A stretch of 64,000 bases of DNA, from positions 371,572 to 435,571 of the forward strand of contig CALMYW010000393.1 of NCBI GenBank assembly GCA_937873665.1. The letters run 5' to 3'. The notes below the pieces were generated by a model. That model had not been told where the DNA came from. It saw only the letters and a program-made list of their open reading frames with translations, and did not search any database. The position numbers were made by a program, and so were the translations under genes. Each line of letters opens with the position of its first letter. Within the stretch, counting starts at the first letter, position 1. The DNA comes from an uncultured Sphingorhabdus sp. Its GTDB lineage: Bacteria; Pseudomonadota; Alphaproteobacteria; Sphingomonadales; Sphingomonadaceae. Positions 9,574 to 19,707 of this stretch are shown in pieces.

Positions 9574-11570
9574 TCCGCTGCCTCCAGCCATTGCTGCCCG
9601 TGCACCAACTCGCTTGAGCAGCGCTGCATCGTCGGCGATGCGCGGCAGATGCTGTTGGTGAGGTAGAAATCCTTGATCGGATAGTCGGCGATTTTGCCGG
9701 AGACTTTGCCATCCAGCTTCGGCTCCACCCAATCATAGTCGGCCAAGCCTTCCTGCCCGAGCGCAGGCACAGCCTTCGTCATTGCAGCGCGCAGTTCGTC
9801 GAGGCTATCAAACGGCAGACGCTTGCCGAGCACATCGGAAAGCGCGCGGAAAATCGCCCAATCCTCGCGTGCATCTCCCGGCGGGAACACGGCACGCTCG
9901 CCACGCTGGACGCGGCCTTCGAGGTTCACCCAGGTGCCAGATTTCTCGCTGTAAGCCGCACCCGGTAACACGACATCGGCATTGGCCGCGCCATTATCGC
10001 CATGATGGCCGACATAGACTTTGAAAGTCTTGGCAAAGAGGCTGTAGTCAACCTCATCCGCGCCAAGGAAGAAGGCCAGTTTGGGCTTCTTCGCTGCCAG
10101 CGCCTTGATGCCGCCGTCAAACGCATAGCCTAGCATCAGCCCGCCCATGCGCGCTGCAGCGAAATGCAGAACGTTAAAGCCGTTCCAACGATCTTTGACC
10201 AGCTTATACTTTTTGGCAAAAGCCAGCGCCGCGCCGTGGACGCCTTCGTAACGCAGCGCACCGCCACCGACGATGATCGCGGGACGTTCGGCGGTCTTCA
10301 GCGCATCGGCCAGTGCCTTGGGCGCTTTGATCAGCGCGCCCAGATCATCGCCCAGCCATTCGACCTTATAAGTCAGGTCGGTTTCGGGCCCGATGGCGAA
10401 AACCTTCGCGCCCTTCTTGCGGACAGCTTTCTGGATGCGGGTGTTCACCAGCGGCGCTTCGCGGCGCAGGTCGCTGCCCACCAGCAGGACCACATCGGCA
10501 TTTTCGATACCCCCGATGGTGGTGTTGAAGTTGACCGCCGACAGCGACGAAGTGTCATAGGAGAGGCCTGTCTGACGTCCTTCGAGCATTTTAGAACCGG
10601 CCAACTCCCGCGCTGAAAACATGGTCTCGCAATCCACCTGATCGCCGGCCAACACAGCAGCTTCGCCGCTCCAATGAGCCTTGATCGCCTCAAAAGCTAC
10701 CTGCCAGCTTGCCGCGACCAGCTTGCCATCTTTGCGGACATAGGGCTTGTCGAGACGGCGATGGGTCAGGCCGTCAACCGCATGGCGGGTCTTGTCGTGC
10801 GCCCACTCTTCGTTGACATCCTCGTTAATGCGCGGAACCGCACGCAGCACTGCCCTGCCCCGGCTATCGAGGCGGATATTGGTGCCGACCGCATCCATCA
10901 CGTCAATCGCCGGCGTCTTTTTCAGTTCCCACGGGCGCGCGTTGAAGGCGTAGGGTTTGCTCGTCAGCGCACCGACCGGGCAGAGGTCAACGACATTGCC
11001 CGAAAGCTCGCTTGTAACTGCGCGCTCGAGATAGCTGGTGATCTGCATATTCTCACCGCGCCCGATCGCACCGATCTCCTCGATACCGGCCACTTCTTCG
11101 GCAAACCGCACGCAGCGGGTACACTGGATGCAGCGGGTCATCACCGTCTTGACGATGGGGCCCATATATTTCTCGGTCACTGCACGCTTATTCTCGTCAT
11201 AACGCGATGCGCCGCGGCCATAAGCCACCGACTGGTCCTGCAGATCGCATTCGCCGCCCTGATCGCAAATCGGGCAATCGAGCGGGTGGTTGATGAGGAG
11301 AAACTCCATCACCCCTTCGCGCGCTTTTTTGACCATTTCGCTGTCGGTGCGAATGATCTGGCCTTCAGTCGCCGGCAGCGCACAGCTTGCCTGCGGCTTC
11401 GGCGGCCCGGGGGCAACCTCAACCAGACACATGCGGCAATTGCCGGCGATGGACAGGCGCTCATGATAGCAGAAACGCGGAATTTCTTTGCCCGCCAGCT
11501 CGCACGCCTGCAGGACGGTGGCGCCCTGCGGGACTTCGATTTCGAGGCCGTCTACGGTGACTTTAGGCAT
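9570..11570 (-). CDS. nuoG: NADH-quinone oxidoreductase subunit G
   Basis: Largest peripheral-arm subunit of complex I (75-kDa equivalent). The 666 residues begin with a 2Fe-2S ferredoxin domain (CELAGKEIPRFCYHERLSIAGNCRMCLVEV), then the His-containing DCPICDQGGECDLQDQS segment binding N5, and CIQCTRCVRFAEE binding N4. The rest is a molybdopterin-oxidoreductase-like domain without visible cofactor ligands, as usual in alphaproteobacteria. ATG at 11570 lies 8 bp inside the 3' end of an unrelated exported-protein gene that separates it from nuoF. Confidence 0.97.
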   Translation of the reverse strand: MPKVTVDGLEIEVPQGATVLQACELAGKEIPRFCYHERLSIAGNCRMCLVEVAPGPPKPQASCALPATEGQIIRTDSEMVKKAREGVMEFLLINHPLDCPICDQGGECDLQDQSVAYGRGASRYDENKRAVTEKYMGPIVKTVMTRCIQCTRCVRFAEEVAGIEEIGAIGRGENMQITSYLERAVTSELSGNVVDLCPVGALTSKPYAFNARPWELKKTPAIDVMDAVGTNIRLDSRGRAVLRAVPRINEDVNEEWAHDKTRHAVDGLTHRRLDKPYVRKDGKLVAASWQVAFEAIKAHWSGEAAVLAGDQVDCETMFSARELAGSKMLEGRQTGLSYDTSSLSAVNFNTTIGGIENADVVLLVGSDLRREAPLVNTRIQKAVRKKGAKVFAIGPETDLTYKVEWLGDDLGALIKAPKALADALKTAERPAIIVGGGALRYEGVHGAALAFAKKYKLVKDRWNGFNVLHFAAARMGGLMLGYAFDGGIKALAAKKPKLAFFLGADEVDYSLFAKTFKVYVGHHGDNGAANADVVLPGAAYSEKSGTWVNLEGRVQRGERAVFPPGDAREDWAIFRALSDVLGKRLPFDSLDELRAAMTKAVPALGQEGLADYDWVEPKLDGKVSGKIADYPIKDFYLTNSICRASPTMQRCSSELVHGQQWLEAAE

Positions 11571-12273
11571 CGGGCTTGCTCTCCGTCGTTAGCGCAGCGA
11601 CTGTCAAACGGTATAGATTTAGAGCAATTGTCCCCCGCAGCTGCTCAGGCTTCATCTTGATAGAACCGTTTTCGATGCATTGTCCGGCAACAGGCAACAA
11701 AATCTGGATCGCCGCCTTTTCCTCGGCGCTTTCAACAGCAGTTTCGAGCAGATTTTTTGAGTTGATTGTATCTGCACGAACAACGCATTCGCCAATGCGC
11801 GACATGGCCGTTTCGCCAAGCGACTTTTCGACCATCCGAGCATATGCTTCCTTCGAAAGCCTGCCCGACGGCTTATAGCTGTCCATTTTTTCCGGTTCGG
11901 GATGCTGCAACAACGGCACGGCACCAAAATCGTTAAGTACGTCGATCTTTTCGTTCTTCAAAAGATACTCGGCAAATGTGTAGAGAGCAGCACTGGAGCT
12001 AAAGTACAGGCTTGTAACCTCTCTAGATGAACTGGACGGCATGCATTTCCAATCGGCAAGCTTGCGAATGCGGTCGTCGGGCTGTTTGCTATTTCCGGCT
12101 TGCAAAACAAATTCACGGACAAGTTTTGGGTGCTTAGTTGCAATACATTTTGCATAATCATTTGCCAGCATCCGACGCTCGGCATTCAGAAGATTGGCAG
12201 GTGATTCTGCGGCGGCACCGCCAAAACCAATCAACAGCGAGACAAGGCTAAGAGAGAAAGTCAGGCGCTTCAT
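11563..12273 (-). CDS. Exported protein of unknown function between nuoF and nuoG
   Basis: Not recognised. The 236 residues start with a clear signal peptide ([22 protein letters not shown], probable cleavage after residue 22), so the product is likely periplasmic. The mature part is mostly alpha-helical in character and has about five cysteines that could form disulfides (for example CIATKHP, WKCMPS, GECVV, GQCIENG). ATG at 12273 overlaps the nuoF stop by 4 bp, and its own stop lies 8 bp inside nuoG, so it is embedded in the translational chain of complex I. By eye it has more A and T than its neighbours. Role unknown; co-expression with complex I is the only functional clue. Confidence 0.8.
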   Translation of the reverse strand: MKRLTFSLSLVSLLIGFGGAAAESPANLLNAERRMLANDYAKCIATKHPKLVREFVLQAGNSKQPDDRIRKLADWKCMPSSSSREVTSLYFSSSAALYTFAEYLLKNEKIDVLNDFGAVPLLQHPEPEKMDSYKPSGRLSKEAYARMVEKSLGETAMSRIGECVVRADTINSKNLLETAVESAEEKAAIQILLPVAGQCIENGSIKMKPEQLRGTIALNLYRLTVAALTTESKPDA

Positions 12274-13562
12274 TCCGCCGCCTCCAGCATTCCACCATGT
12301 TCCGCAATCCGCCGCTCAATTTCCGGCCGGAAATGCTTGATCAGCCCCTGGATTGGCCAAGCCGCTGCATCACCCAGCGCGCAGATGGTGTGGCCTTCGA
12401 CCTGTTTCGTCACCTGAAACAGCGTGTCGATTTCCGACACATCGGCATTGCCTTCGCGCAGCCGCTCCATCACGCGCCACATCCAGCCTGTGCCTTCGCG
12501 GCACGGCGTGCACTGGCCGCAGCTTTCATGCTTGTAGAAATAGGACAGCCGCGAAATCGCGCGGACGATGTCGGTCGATTTGTCCATGACGATGACCGCG
12601 GCGGTGCCAAGGCCGGATCCGAGCGCCTTTAGGCCGTCAAAATCCATCGGCGCGTCCATGATCTGCGCGGCGGGAACCAAAGGTACCGAGGATCCACCGG
12701 GAATCACGGCAAGCAAATTGTCCCAACCGCCGCGGATGCCGCCCGCATGCTTTTCAATCAGTTCGCGGAAAGGAATGCTCATCGCTTCCTCGACCACACA
12801 GGGCGTGTTCACATGGCCCGAAATCTGGAACAGCTTTGTGCCGAGATTGTTGGGATTACCAAAGCTGGCGAACCATTCGGGGCCACGGCGCAGGATTGTG
12901 GGCGTGACCGAAATGCTCTCGACATTGTTGACCGTAGTCGGGCAGCCATAAAGCCCTGCACCCGCTGGGAATGGCGGCTTCAGACGCGGCTGGCCCTTCT
13001 TGCCCTCAAGGCTTTCGATCATCGCTGTTTCTTCACCGCAGATATAGGCGCCCGCGCCGCGATGGACAAAGACGTCGAAATCATAGCCCGACTTGCAGGC
13101 ATTTTTGCCGATCAGGCCAGCGGCATAGGCTTCGGCAACGGCTGCCTCGAGCACCTTGGCTTCGTAGATGAACTCGCCGCGAATATAGATATAGGCCGCC
13201 CGCGCGCGCATCGCGAAACCGGCGACCAGTGCGCCTTCGATCAGCTTGTGCGGATCGTGGCGGATGATCTCTCGGTCCTTGCAGCTGCCGGGCTCTGATT
13301 CATCGGCGTTGATGACGAGGAAATTCGGCCGTTCGGGTGTCGGATTCTTGGGCATGAAGCTCCACTTCATCCCCGTCGGGAAACCCGCCCCGCCGCGCCC
13401 GCGCAGGCCCGAAGCCTTGATGCGCTCGATAATCTCGTCCTGCCCGATCTTGAGCAGGTTCGCAGTCTTATCCCAATCGCCACGCTTTTGCGCGGCCTTC
13501 AGGTTCCACGGCTGGAAGCCATGGACGTTGGTGAAGATGCGGTCTTTATCCTGAAGGCTCAT
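12270..13562 (-). CDS. nuoF: NADH-quinone oxidoreductase subunit F
   Basis: NADH-binding subunit of complex I; oxidises NADH through FMN and passes electrons to cluster N3. The protein contains the glycine-rich NADH loop [13 protein letters not shown] (about residues 62-74), the FMN-binding region around [17 protein letters not shown] and the 4Fe-4S motif [13 protein letters not shown]. Start chosen at ATG 13562, which shares a base with the nuoE stop (TAATG) and gives 430 residues; the only further start is a TTG two codons upstream. The stop overlaps the exported-protein gene. Confidence 0.97.
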   Translation of the reverse strand: MSLQDKDRIFTNVHGFQPWNLKAAQKRGDWDKTANLLKIGQDEIIERIKASGLRGRGGAGFPTGMKWSFMPKNPTPERPNFLVINADESEPGSCKDREIIRHDPHKLIEGALVAGFAMRARAAYIYIRGEFIYEAKVLEAAVAEAYAAGLIGKNACKSGYDFDVFVHRGAGAYICGEETAMIESLEGKKGQPRLKPPFPAGAGLYGCPTTVNNVESISVTPTILRRGPEWFASFGNPNNLGTKLFQISGHVNTPCVVEEAMSIPFRELIEKHAGGIRGGWDNLLAVIPGGSSVPLVPAAQIMDAPMDFDGLKALGSGLGTAAVIVMDKSTDIVRAISRLSYFYKHESCGQCTPCREGTGWMWRVMERLREGNADVSEIDTLFQVTKQVEGHTICALGDAAAWPIQGLIKHFRPEIERRIAEHGGMLEAAE

Positions 13563-14227
13563 TACCAATCCTTCCGATAATCGTGATTGGCCTTGACCAT
13601 TTCCTTCAATGTCGTTGGCCCGCCTTCGGGGCAGCTGGTCTGGCGGTCGATTTGCGGGCCGATCTTGACCGGCTTGTCATTGGCCAGTGCTTCAAGCAGC
13701 GCGGACATGCTGTCATAGGTCAGGTCTTCGAAATTATCGTCGTTGATCTGTACCATCGGCGCATTGGCGCAAGCGCCGAGACATTCGACTTCGGTCAGGG
13801 TGAACAGGCCATCGGGCGTGGTCGCACCCTTGACCAGTCCGCGATTCTTGCACGCTGCCATGACGTCGTCCGACCCGCGCAGCATGCACGGCGTGGTGCC
13901 GCAGACCTGCACATGGAAACGGCCCACGGGCGCGAGGTTGTACATGGTGTAGAAGGTCGCAACCTCGTAGGCGCGCATATAGGGCATGCCGAGATAGGCG
14001 GCGACATATTCGATCACCGGCACCGGCAGCCACCCTTGCGTCTTGGTCTCTTCACCCACCTGACGCTGCGCCAGATCGAGCAGCGCCATAACCGCCGATT
14101 GCTGACGGCCAGCGGGGTAGCGCGCGACATACATGTCGGCGGTTTTCTTGTTCGCCGCCGTAAACTTGAACCCGGCCCATTTGGCGCGGACTTCGGCTTC
14201 GTCGGGGATGTGGACAGCGTCGGCCAT
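13562..14227 (-). CDS. nuoE: NADH-quinone oxidoreductase subunit E
   Basis: Thioredoxin-like 2Fe-2S subunit of complex I (24-kDa equivalent) that pairs with NuoF. The 221 residues contain the cluster ligands CGTTPC and, about 35 residues later, CLGAC. The C-terminal tail after the ferredoxin fold (containing [11 protein letters not shown]) is a feature seen in alphaproteobacterial NuoE. ATG at 14227 shares one base with the stop of the SnoaL-like gene upstream (TAATG). Confidence 0.96.
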   Translation of the reverse strand: MADAVHIPDEAEVRAKWAGFKFTAANKKTADMYVARYPAGRQQSAVMALLDLAQRQVGEETKTQGWLPVPVIEYVAAYLGMPYMRAYEVATFYTMYNLAPVGRFHVQVCGTTPCMLRGSDDVMAACKNRGLVKGATTPDGLFTLTEVECLGACANAPMVQINDDNFEDLTYDSMSALLEALANDKPVKIGPQIDRQTSCPEGGPTTLKEMVKANHDYRKDW

Positions 14228-14571
14228 TATCGGACAAACTCCACGCGCGACACCTTGTCGCCTTCAAAACTATAGATCGACATCACTTCGAACGGCTCGG
14301 CGGTGGCGGAACGAAACACCCGCTCATGCAGCGCGACAAACTCGCCCAGTTCATAGCCTTTGAGGATTTCGGCACGGTTCTCCGGAAATTCAGCAAACAT
14401 CGCCTTCAGACCAGTCCGAGTGCCTTCCTTGCCCTCGCGCAAGACTGCGCCGCGATAGCCCGCTTCACAGGCATCGTCGGTCATCAGCGCGACATAAGCG
14501 TCTGCATCCTGCACATTGTAATGCGCGATCATCTGCTCGGCGATGGCGAGGCGGGCTGTTGGTTCAGCCAT
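14227..14571 (-). CDS. NTF2/SnoaL-like protein inside nuo operon
   Basis: A small cone-shaped alpha+beta fold protein of the nuclear transport factor 2 / SnoaL superfamily, judged from size (114 residues) and pattern: an N-terminal helix with AIAEQMIAHYNVQDADAYVALMTDDA, a central GxR...G segment with KAMFAEFPENRAEIL, and a C-terminal VMSIYSFEGDKVSRVEFVR strand pair. The family covers enzymes and binding proteins, so the ligand cannot be inferred. ATG at 14571 lies 8 bp inside the preceding membrane-protein gene; a TTG at 14598 is a less likely start. Its stop overlaps nuoE, so it is translated with complex I. Confidence 0.75.
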   Translation of the reverse strand: MAEPTARLAIAEQMIAHYNVQDADAYVALMTDDACEAGYRGAVLREGKEGTRTGLKAMFAEFPENRAEILKGYELGEFVALHERVFRSATAEPFEVMSIYSFEGDKVSRVEFVR

Positions 14572-14758
14572 TTCGCATAACCCTGTCTTCTTCGACAATA
14601 ATCAACCGCACTAGTCGTCCAAAAGCTAGCGCTCCAGCAATCCAAAATGCCCTATCTAACGCTATTTCATCACTGAATGCCCATTGGCCAAAAACAGCCG
14701 CCGTGAATCCATAACAGAAGTAAGTTATCGTCTCGAACGCGATTGACTTCCAGTTCAC
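14564..14758 (-). CDS. Small two-helix membrane protein inside nuo operon
   Basis: Not recognised. A 64-residue protein with two hydrophobic stretches, [18 protein letters not shown] (about 11-28) and [18 protein letters not shown] (about 37-54), so probably an inner-membrane hairpin. GTG at 14758 overlaps the nuoD stop by 4 bp (GTGA), and the stop lies 8 bp inside the SnoaL-like gene. The tight overlaps on both sides support real translation. Size and location would allow an accessory subunit or assembly factor of complex I, but nothing in the sequence proves it. Confidence 0.65.
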   Translation of the reverse strand: MNWKSIAFETITYFCYGFTAAVFGQWAFSDEIALDRAFWIAGALAFGRLVRLIIVEEDRVMRNG

Positions 14759-15966
14759 CGGTCACACTCCCCAAACACGATGTCGAGCGCGCCGATGATC
14801 GCAGTAGTGTCAGCCAGCATATGCCCGCGGCTCATGAAATCCATTGCCTGCAGATGCGAGAACGCAGTCGGGCGGATTTTGCATCGATAGGGTTTGTTGC
14901 TGCCGTCCGACACCAGATAGACGCCGAACTCACCCTTGGGGCTTTCGGTCGCGACATAGACTGCACCTTCGGGCACATGGAAGCCCTCTGTGTAAAGCTT
15001 GAAGTGGTGGATTAGTGCTTCCATCGATGCCTTCATCTCGGCGCGCTTCGGCGGAACGACTTTGCGGTCGTCGCTGCACACCGGGCCTTCGGGCATCTGT
15101 TGCAGGCACTGCTTCATGATGCGGATCGACTGACGCACTTCTTCCACGCGGACCATGAAGCGATCATAGCAATCGCCGCGCGTGCCAACCGGAACGTCAA
15201 ACTCCATCTTGGCATAGACGTCGTACGGCTGCGACTTGCGGATATCCCATGGGATCCCCGCGCCACGGATCATCGGGCCGGAAAAGCCCCATTTGATCGC
15301 GTCTTCCTTGCTGACAATCGCGATGTCGACATTGCGCTGCTTGAAGATGCGGTTGTCGACCACCAGCGCCATGCCGTCTTCGAACAGGCGCGGCAAGCGA
15401 TCATCGAGCCAGTCGCCAATGTCGGTGAGCAACTTAAGCGGCACATCCTGATGCACGCCGCCGGGGCGGAACCATGCGGTGTGCATGCGCGCGCCCGATG
15501 CGCGTTCGAAAAAGGTCATGCAATCTTCGCGCGCTTCGTACAGCCACAGACCCGGCGTCATCGCGCCAACGTCAAGCGCATGGTGTGCCAGATTGAGCAA
15601 ATGGTTCGAAATGCGCGTCATTTCCGCAAAAAGCACGCGCAGATATTGCGCACGCAACGGCACTTCGAGGTTCAGCAGCTTTTCGATCGCGAGCACATAG
15701 CTATGCTCCATCGCCAGCGGCGAAGCATAATCGAGCCGGTCGAAATAGGGCAAGGCCTGCAAATAGGTCTTGTGCTCGATCAGTTTTTCGGTGCCGCGGT
15801 GCAGCAGGCCGATATGCGGATCAAGGCGCTCGATGATTTCCCCGTCCAGCTCCATCACCAGACGCAAAACGCCGTGCGCTGCAGGGTGCTGCGGGCCGAA
15901 ATTGATCGTATAATTCTGGATGACTTCATCGCCGGTGGTCGGCGCGAGATCTTTCTGGAGGCTCAT
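14755..15966 (-). CDS. nuoD: NADH-quinone oxidoreductase subunit D
   Basis: The 49-kDa-equivalent subunit of complex I, related to the large subunit of NiFe hydrogenases, forming the quinone site with NuoB and NuoH. The 403 residues contain the [22 protein letters not shown] segment, with the quinone-site His, and [14 protein letters not shown]. The C-terminus ends [14 protein letters not shown], as in the family. Not fused to NuoC. ATG at 15966 overlaps the nuoC stop by 4 bp. Confidence 0.97.
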   Translation of the reverse strand: MSLQKDLAPTTGDEVIQNYTINFGPQHPAAHGVLRLVMELDGEIIERLDPHIGLLHRGTEKLIEHKTYLQALPYFDRLDYASPLAMEHSYVLAIEKLLNLEVPLRAQYLRVLFAEMTRISNHLLNLAHHALDVGAMTPGLWLYEAREDCMTFFERASGARMHTAWFRPGGVHQDVPLKLLTDIGDWLDDRLPRLFEDGMALVVDNRIFKQRNVDIAIVSKEDAIKWGFSGPMIRGAGIPWDIRKSQPYDVYAKMEFDVPVGTRGDCYDRFMVRVEEVRQSIRIMKQCLQQMPEGPVCSDDRKVVPPKRAEMKASMEALIHHFKLYTEGFHVPEGAVYVATESPKGEFGVYLVSDGSNKPYRCKIRPTAFSHLQAMDFMSRGHMLADTTAIIGALDIVFGECDR

Positions 15967-16580
15967 TTGCCGGCTCCTTTCTCATCACCGGGCAGCACAT
16001 AATCTGCGCCTTCCCAAGGCGACATGAAGTCGAAGCTGCGGAAATCCTGCGCCAGTTCGACGGCCTCATATTTCACGCGCTTTTCTTCTTCCGAATAGCG
16101 CAGCTCTACATAGCCGGTCAGCGGGAAATCCTTGCGCTGCGGGTGGCCAACAAAGCCATAGTCGGTGAGAATGCGGCGCAAATCATCATTGCCCGCAAAG
16201 GTCACGCCATACATGTCGAACACTTCGCGTTCGAGCCAGCCCGCGACAGGCCAGATTTCGGTAACCGAAGGAACCGGCACATCCTCATTGGTCGCCACAT
16301 GCACGCGGATGCGGTGGTTCTTGGTCAGGCTGAGCAGGCAATAGACGACTTCGAAGCGCGGATCGCGATCGGGCCAGTCGACGCCGGCGATTTCCATCAG
16401 CTGCTGGTAATCGCAGGCGTCGCGCAACTGCATCATCACGCCAACCAGCTTTTCGGTTTTGACATGGCAAGCAATCTCGCCATGCGCCTCTTCGATCGCG
16501 AGCAGATCCTTGCCCAACGCTTTTTTGAGCGCGGCAACGGTACCTTTGGGTGTGGCGACAAGGGGAGCGGGACTGCTCAT
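15963..16580 (-). CDS. nuoC: NADH-quinone oxidoreductase subunit C
   Basis: The 30-kDa-equivalent peripheral subunit of complex I, a structural connector between NuoD and NuoB/I. The 205-residue protein contains the family signature [38 protein letters not shown] (about residues 129-165). ATG at 16580 overlaps the nuoB stop by 4 bp. Confidence 0.97.
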   Translation of the reverse strand: MSSPAPLVATPKGTVAALKKALGKDLLAIEEAHGEIACHVKTEKLVGVMMQLRDACDYQQLMEIAGVDWPDRDPRFEVVYCLLSLTKNHRIRVHVATNEDVPVPSVTEIWPVAGWLEREVFDMYGVTFAGNDDLRRILTDYGFVGHPQRKDFPLTGYVELRYSEEEKRVKYEAVELAQDFRSFDFMSPWEGADYVLPGDEKGAGK

Positions 16581-17113
16581 CGTTCAATCGTCCCTTCGCG
16601 CCGGATTTTGCGCTGCAGCTGCATGATGCCATAGAGCAGCGCTTCGGCCGTCGGCGGGCAACCGGGAACATAGATGTCAACCGGCACAATGCGATCGCAA
16701 CCGCGGACCACACTATAGCTATAATGGTAATAGCCACCGCCATTGGCGCAACTACCCATAGAAATCACATATTTCGGTTCCGACATCTGATCGTAAACCT
16801 TGCGAAGCGCAGGAGCCATTTTGTTGCATAGCGTGCCCGCGACAATCATCACGTCCGATTGGCGCGGTGAGGCGCGCGGGGCAATGCCGAAACGTTCGAA
16901 ATCATAACGCGGCATATAGCCGTGGATCATCTCGACGGCGCAGCAGGCCAGACCAAAGGTCATTGGCCAGAGCGAGCCGGTGCGCGCCCAAGTGAACAGG
17001 TCCTCGGTCGAGGTGACGACAAAGCCCTTGTCATTGACCTCTTCAGACAGGTCTTTGACGAAATCCGTATCGGCGGGAACGCCGCCTGCGGGTGCTGTTT
17101 CGATCACTCCCAT
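16577..17113 (-). CDS. nuoB: NADH-quinone oxidoreductase subunit B
   Basis: PSST-equivalent subunit of complex I that holds cluster N2, the final electron donor to quinone. The start chosen is ATG at 17113 (MGVIETAP), giving 178 residues and a 10-bp overlap with nuoA; a longer frame reaching 17197 reads into nuoA. The tandem cysteines are visible in GLACCAVEM, with further ligands in [10 protein letters not shown] and [14 protein letters not shown]. Confidence 0.96.
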   Translation of the reverse strand: MGVIETAPAGGVPADTDFVKDLSEEVNDKGFVVTSTEDLFTWARTGSLWPMTFGLACCAVEMIHGYMPRYDFERFGIAPRASPRQSDVMIVAGTLCNKMAPALRKVYDQMSEPKYVISMGSCANGGGYYHYSYSVVRGCDRIVPVDIYVPGCPPTAEALLYGIMQLQRKIRREGTIER

Positions 17114-17478
17114 TCGAGTGCTCCCACTTTCCAGGCATAGATGAAGCCGATTACCAGTTCGAACAGGAACAACATCATCGTACCCCAGCCCACCCAACCG
17201 GTATCGCCCAGGCTGACTGCCCAGGGGAAGAGGAAGGCGGCTTCGAGATCAAAGATGATGAACAGAATCGCGACGAGGTAGAAGCGCACGTCAAACTGGC
17301 TGCGCGAATCTTCAAACGCAGGAAAACCGCATTCATATTCAGCGAGCTTTGCCTCGGTCGGTTGGTGCGCACCTGTAAGGCGCGAAACCGCCATCGGCAG
17401 AAACACGAAAAGGCTCGATAATCCCAGTGCAATGACCAGGAAAATGAGGATCGGCAGATATTGCGACAGATCGGTCAA
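17104..17478 (-). CDS. nuoA: NADH-quinone oxidoreductase subunit A
   Basis: Small membrane subunit of complex I (ND3 equivalent) with three transmembrane helices and the quinone-channel loop. The 124 residues contain the conserved loop [40 protein letters not shown], whose Cys is the one used as an activity marker in mitochondria. It is the first nuo gene. The 95-bp gap to the suhB stop should contain the nuo promoter, but I could not assign -35 and -10 boxes confidently. Confidence 0.97.
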   Translation of the reverse strand: MTDLSQYLPILIFLVIALGLSSLFVFLPMAVSRLTGAHQPTEAKLAEYECGFPAFEDSRSQFDVRFYLVAILFIIFDLEAAFLFPWAVSLGDTGWVGWGTMMLFLFELVIGFIYAWKVGALEWE

Positions 17479-17573
17479 AACGGACTCGCTTCAGGCCTGA
17501 ATTGGCGCGCTTTTAGGGGTGATTGTGCACCGCCGCAAGGGGCGGACACGGCTTTTTTCCACCGTTATTTGTA

Positions 17574-18392
17574 TTATTTGAGCGCGCCGACCAGAAGCTT
17601 GTGCAAGCGACTGTGCAACTGGTCATTTCCGGCCAGCAATTGCGCATCGGCGATGGCGGGCGAACGACCGCGATAGTCGGTCACAAAACCTCCCGCTTCA
17701 CGGACAATCAGGCAGCCTGCGGCTGTATCCCAGGGGGACAATCCGCTTTCCCAGAAACCGTCATAACGACCTGCTGCGAGCCATGCCAGATCGAGGCTGG
17801 CTGCACCAAAACGGCGGATGCCGGCGACTTCGGGAGCGATGGCGGCGTAGATTTTGCCCCATTCCTCAATATCGCCATGTCCTTTGAACGGAACGCCGGT
17901 CGCAACGAGCGCCTCGCTCAGCTTGCGACGTGCCGAAACACGCAATCTTTTATGGCCTAGGAAAGCGCCCTTCCCTCTTTCGGCCCAAAAGCTTTCATCG
18001 GTAATCGGGTTATAGACCAGCCCCATATAGAGATCGCCCCAGCCCGAACCATCGGGCTTGGGATCCTGCACCGCGATCGAAATCGCAAAGTGCGGAATGC
18101 CGTGCAGAAAATTGCTGGTGCCATCAAGCGGATCGACGATGAAACGCGGCTTACCCTCTTTGCCGGCAATCTCTCCGGTTTCTTCCATAAGGAAGCCCCA
18201 GTCGGGCCGTGCATTTTCGAGCTCGCGGAAAATCGTGTCTTCCGCCTTTTGATCCGCCTTGGTTACGAAATCGGCAGGGCCCTTCATCGAGACCTGCAAC
18301 TGTTCGATTTCGCTAAAGTCACGGCGCAGCTTGCTACCCGCCTTGCGGGCAGCTTTTTCCATGACGGACATCAGTCCAGATAATGCAGGCAT
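17574..18392 (-). CDS. suhB: Inositol monophosphatase family protein
   Basis: Mg2+-dependent phosphatase of the inositol-monophosphatase family, in bacteria also active on related phosphates. The 272 residues show the three metal-site motifs in order: EETGE (about residue 70), DPLDGTSNF (about 88-96) and WDTAAGCLIVREAGG near residue 223. ATG at 18392 shares a base with the efp stop (TGATG), so the two are translationally coupled. The family assignment is firm; the physiological substrate and any ribosomal RNA role like that of E. coli SuhB are inference. Confidence 0.9.
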   Translation of the reverse strand: MPALSGLMSVMEKAARKAGSKLRRDFSEIEQLQVSMKGPADFVTKADQKAEDTIFRELENARPDWGFLMEETGEIAGKEGKPRFIVDPLDGTSNFLHGIPHFAISIAVQDPKPDGSGWGDLYMGLVYNPITDESFWAERGKGAFLGHKRLRVSARRKLSEALVATGVPFKGHGDIEEWGKIYAAIAPEVAGIRRFGAASLDLAWLAAGRYDGFWESGLSPWDTAAGCLIVREAGGFVTDYRGRSPAIADAQLLAGNDQLHSRLHKLLVGALK

Positions 18393-18955
18393 CAGTCAGC
18401 CTTCCGGACATATTCCCGTTCGTAAACGTCGACGACAATGCGTGTGCCCGAACTGATGAACGGCGGCACCATCACGCGCACGCCATTGTCAAGAATGGCT
18501 GGCTTATAGCTGGAAGAAGCCGTCTGGCCTTTGACGACGGCATCGGCCTCAACAATGGTGGCTTCGATTGTGTCGGGCAAAGCGACCGAAAGCGCCTCAT
18601 CCTCATACATTTCCATGACGACATCCATGCCATCCTGCAGGAATGCAGCCGCGTCACCCAGCAAGTCGGTCGGCAAGGTCACCTGATCATAGGTTTCCTT
18701 GTCCATGAAAACCAGATTGTCGCCTTCGGAATACAGATATTGGAAATCTTTCTGGTCAAGGCGAACGCGCTCAACGGTTTCGGCCGAGCGGAAACGAACG
18801 TTGTTCTTGCGGCCATCACGCAGGTTTTTCAGTTCGACCTGCATATAGGCGCCGCCTTTGCCGGGCTGCGTATGCTGGATCTTGACTGCACGCCAGATGC
18901 CGCCTTCATATTCGATGATGTTGCCCGGACGAATTTCGACGCCACTGATTTTCAT
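18392..18955 (-). CDS. efp: Elongation factor P
   Basis: Translation factor that binds between the P and E sites and relieves stalling at polyproline. The 187 residues form the three-domain KOW/OB layout. The loop that is modified in other bacteria reads QPGKGGAY, with Lys at position 33, so this is a lysine-type EF-P; no modification enzymes are encoded in the window. Domain III ends with the conserved SGTRIVVDV segment. It heads a two-gene unit with suhB. Confidence 0.96.
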   Translation of the reverse strand: MKISGVEIRPGNIIEYEGGIWRAVKIQHTQPGKGGAYMQVELKNLRDGRKNNVRFRSAETVERVRLDQKDFQYLYSEGDNLVFMDKETYDQVTLPTDLLGDAAAFLQDGMDVVMEMYEDEALSVALPDTIEATIVEADAVVKGQTASSSYKPAILDNGVRVMVPPFISSGTRIVVDVYEREYVRKAD

Positions 18956-19048
18956 GTGATCACTCGCTTAACAGATGGAAAGAGCTTGGCGCCGCCAGAT
19001 TTGCATAAGGCGCGCCGACAGCGGCGGCCTTTAGCGTCAAGGCTGGGA

Positions 19049-19672
19049 TTAGGCAAGCAGCGCGTTAAAGGCTTTCACCGCCGCCGCTGGTCCTTGGGCG
19101 TGGTTCCACACGGCACCACTGACCGCTATGAAATCAGCACCCGCATCGACAACGGCTTTGGCATTGTCCGGCGTAATCCCACCGATCGCCACGCAGGGCA
19201 CCTCGGTGAATTGTGACCACAGCTCGATCGTTTCCAGATCGGCTTGGTGCTTCACCTCCTTGGTCGTCGTCGGGAAATAGGCACCAAACGCGACATAATC
19301 CGCCCCGGCTTCGGCAGCTTCCATCGCCAGATGACGGCTGTTGTGGCAGGTGACGCCAATCTGTGCATCGCGCCCGAGCTGCTCGCGCGCTTCACGCGGG
19401 TCGCCATCGTCCTGGCCCAGATGCACCCCGTCGGCCTTGATCCGTTTGGCTAGCGCGATGCTGTCATTCACGATGAACGCAACGTCATGCCGCGCGCAGA
19501 TGTCTTGCAAAGGCGCAGCCAGACGGGCCGCTTCATGCTGATCCATATCCTTCACGCGAAACTGGAAGGCTGCCACCGGCCCAGCGGTCAACGCTTCTTC
19601 GAGGTGCGCTGGAAAATCGCCATCAACATTCAACGGAGAAATAAGATACAGTTGGCAGGCTGGTTTGGTCAT
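19049..19672 (-). CDS. thiE: Thiamine-phosphate synthase family protein
   Basis: Joins hydroxymethylpyrimidine diphosphate and thiazole phosphate to give thiamine phosphate. Start at ATG 19672 (MTKPACQLYLISP), giving 207 residues; the frame extends to 19768 but would then overlap the divergent lipoprotein gene. TIM-barrel motifs seen are QFRVKD (the family usually has QLR.K), FIVNDSIALAKRIKADGVHLGQDD, VTCHNSRHL (family usually SxHs) and the phosphate-binding GGITPDNAKAVVDAGADFIAVSGAV. No other thi gene and no TPP riboswitch were seen nearby. A regulatory TenI-type paralogue is possible but less likely. Confidence 0.82.
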   Translation of the reverse strand: MTKPACQLYLISPLNVDGDFPAHLEEALTAGPVAAFQFRVKDMDQHEAARLAAPLQDICARHDVAFIVNDSIALAKRIKADGVHLGQDDGDPREAREQLGRDAQIGVTCHNSRHLAMEAAEAGADYVAFGAYFPTTTKEVKHQADLETIELWSQFTEVPCVAIGGITPDNAKAVVDAGADFIAVSGAVWNHAQGPAAAVKAFNALLA

Positions 19673-19707
19673 ATTCCATTCATAGCGGTGTCGGCAATTC
19701 GCTGTAA

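Noticed and set aside
18956..19048. A terminator or TPP riboswitch around thiE
   Set aside because: The thiE leader is only 35 bp to the divergent gene and too short for a TPP riboswitch. The GC-rich sequence downstream has no T tract in the right direction.
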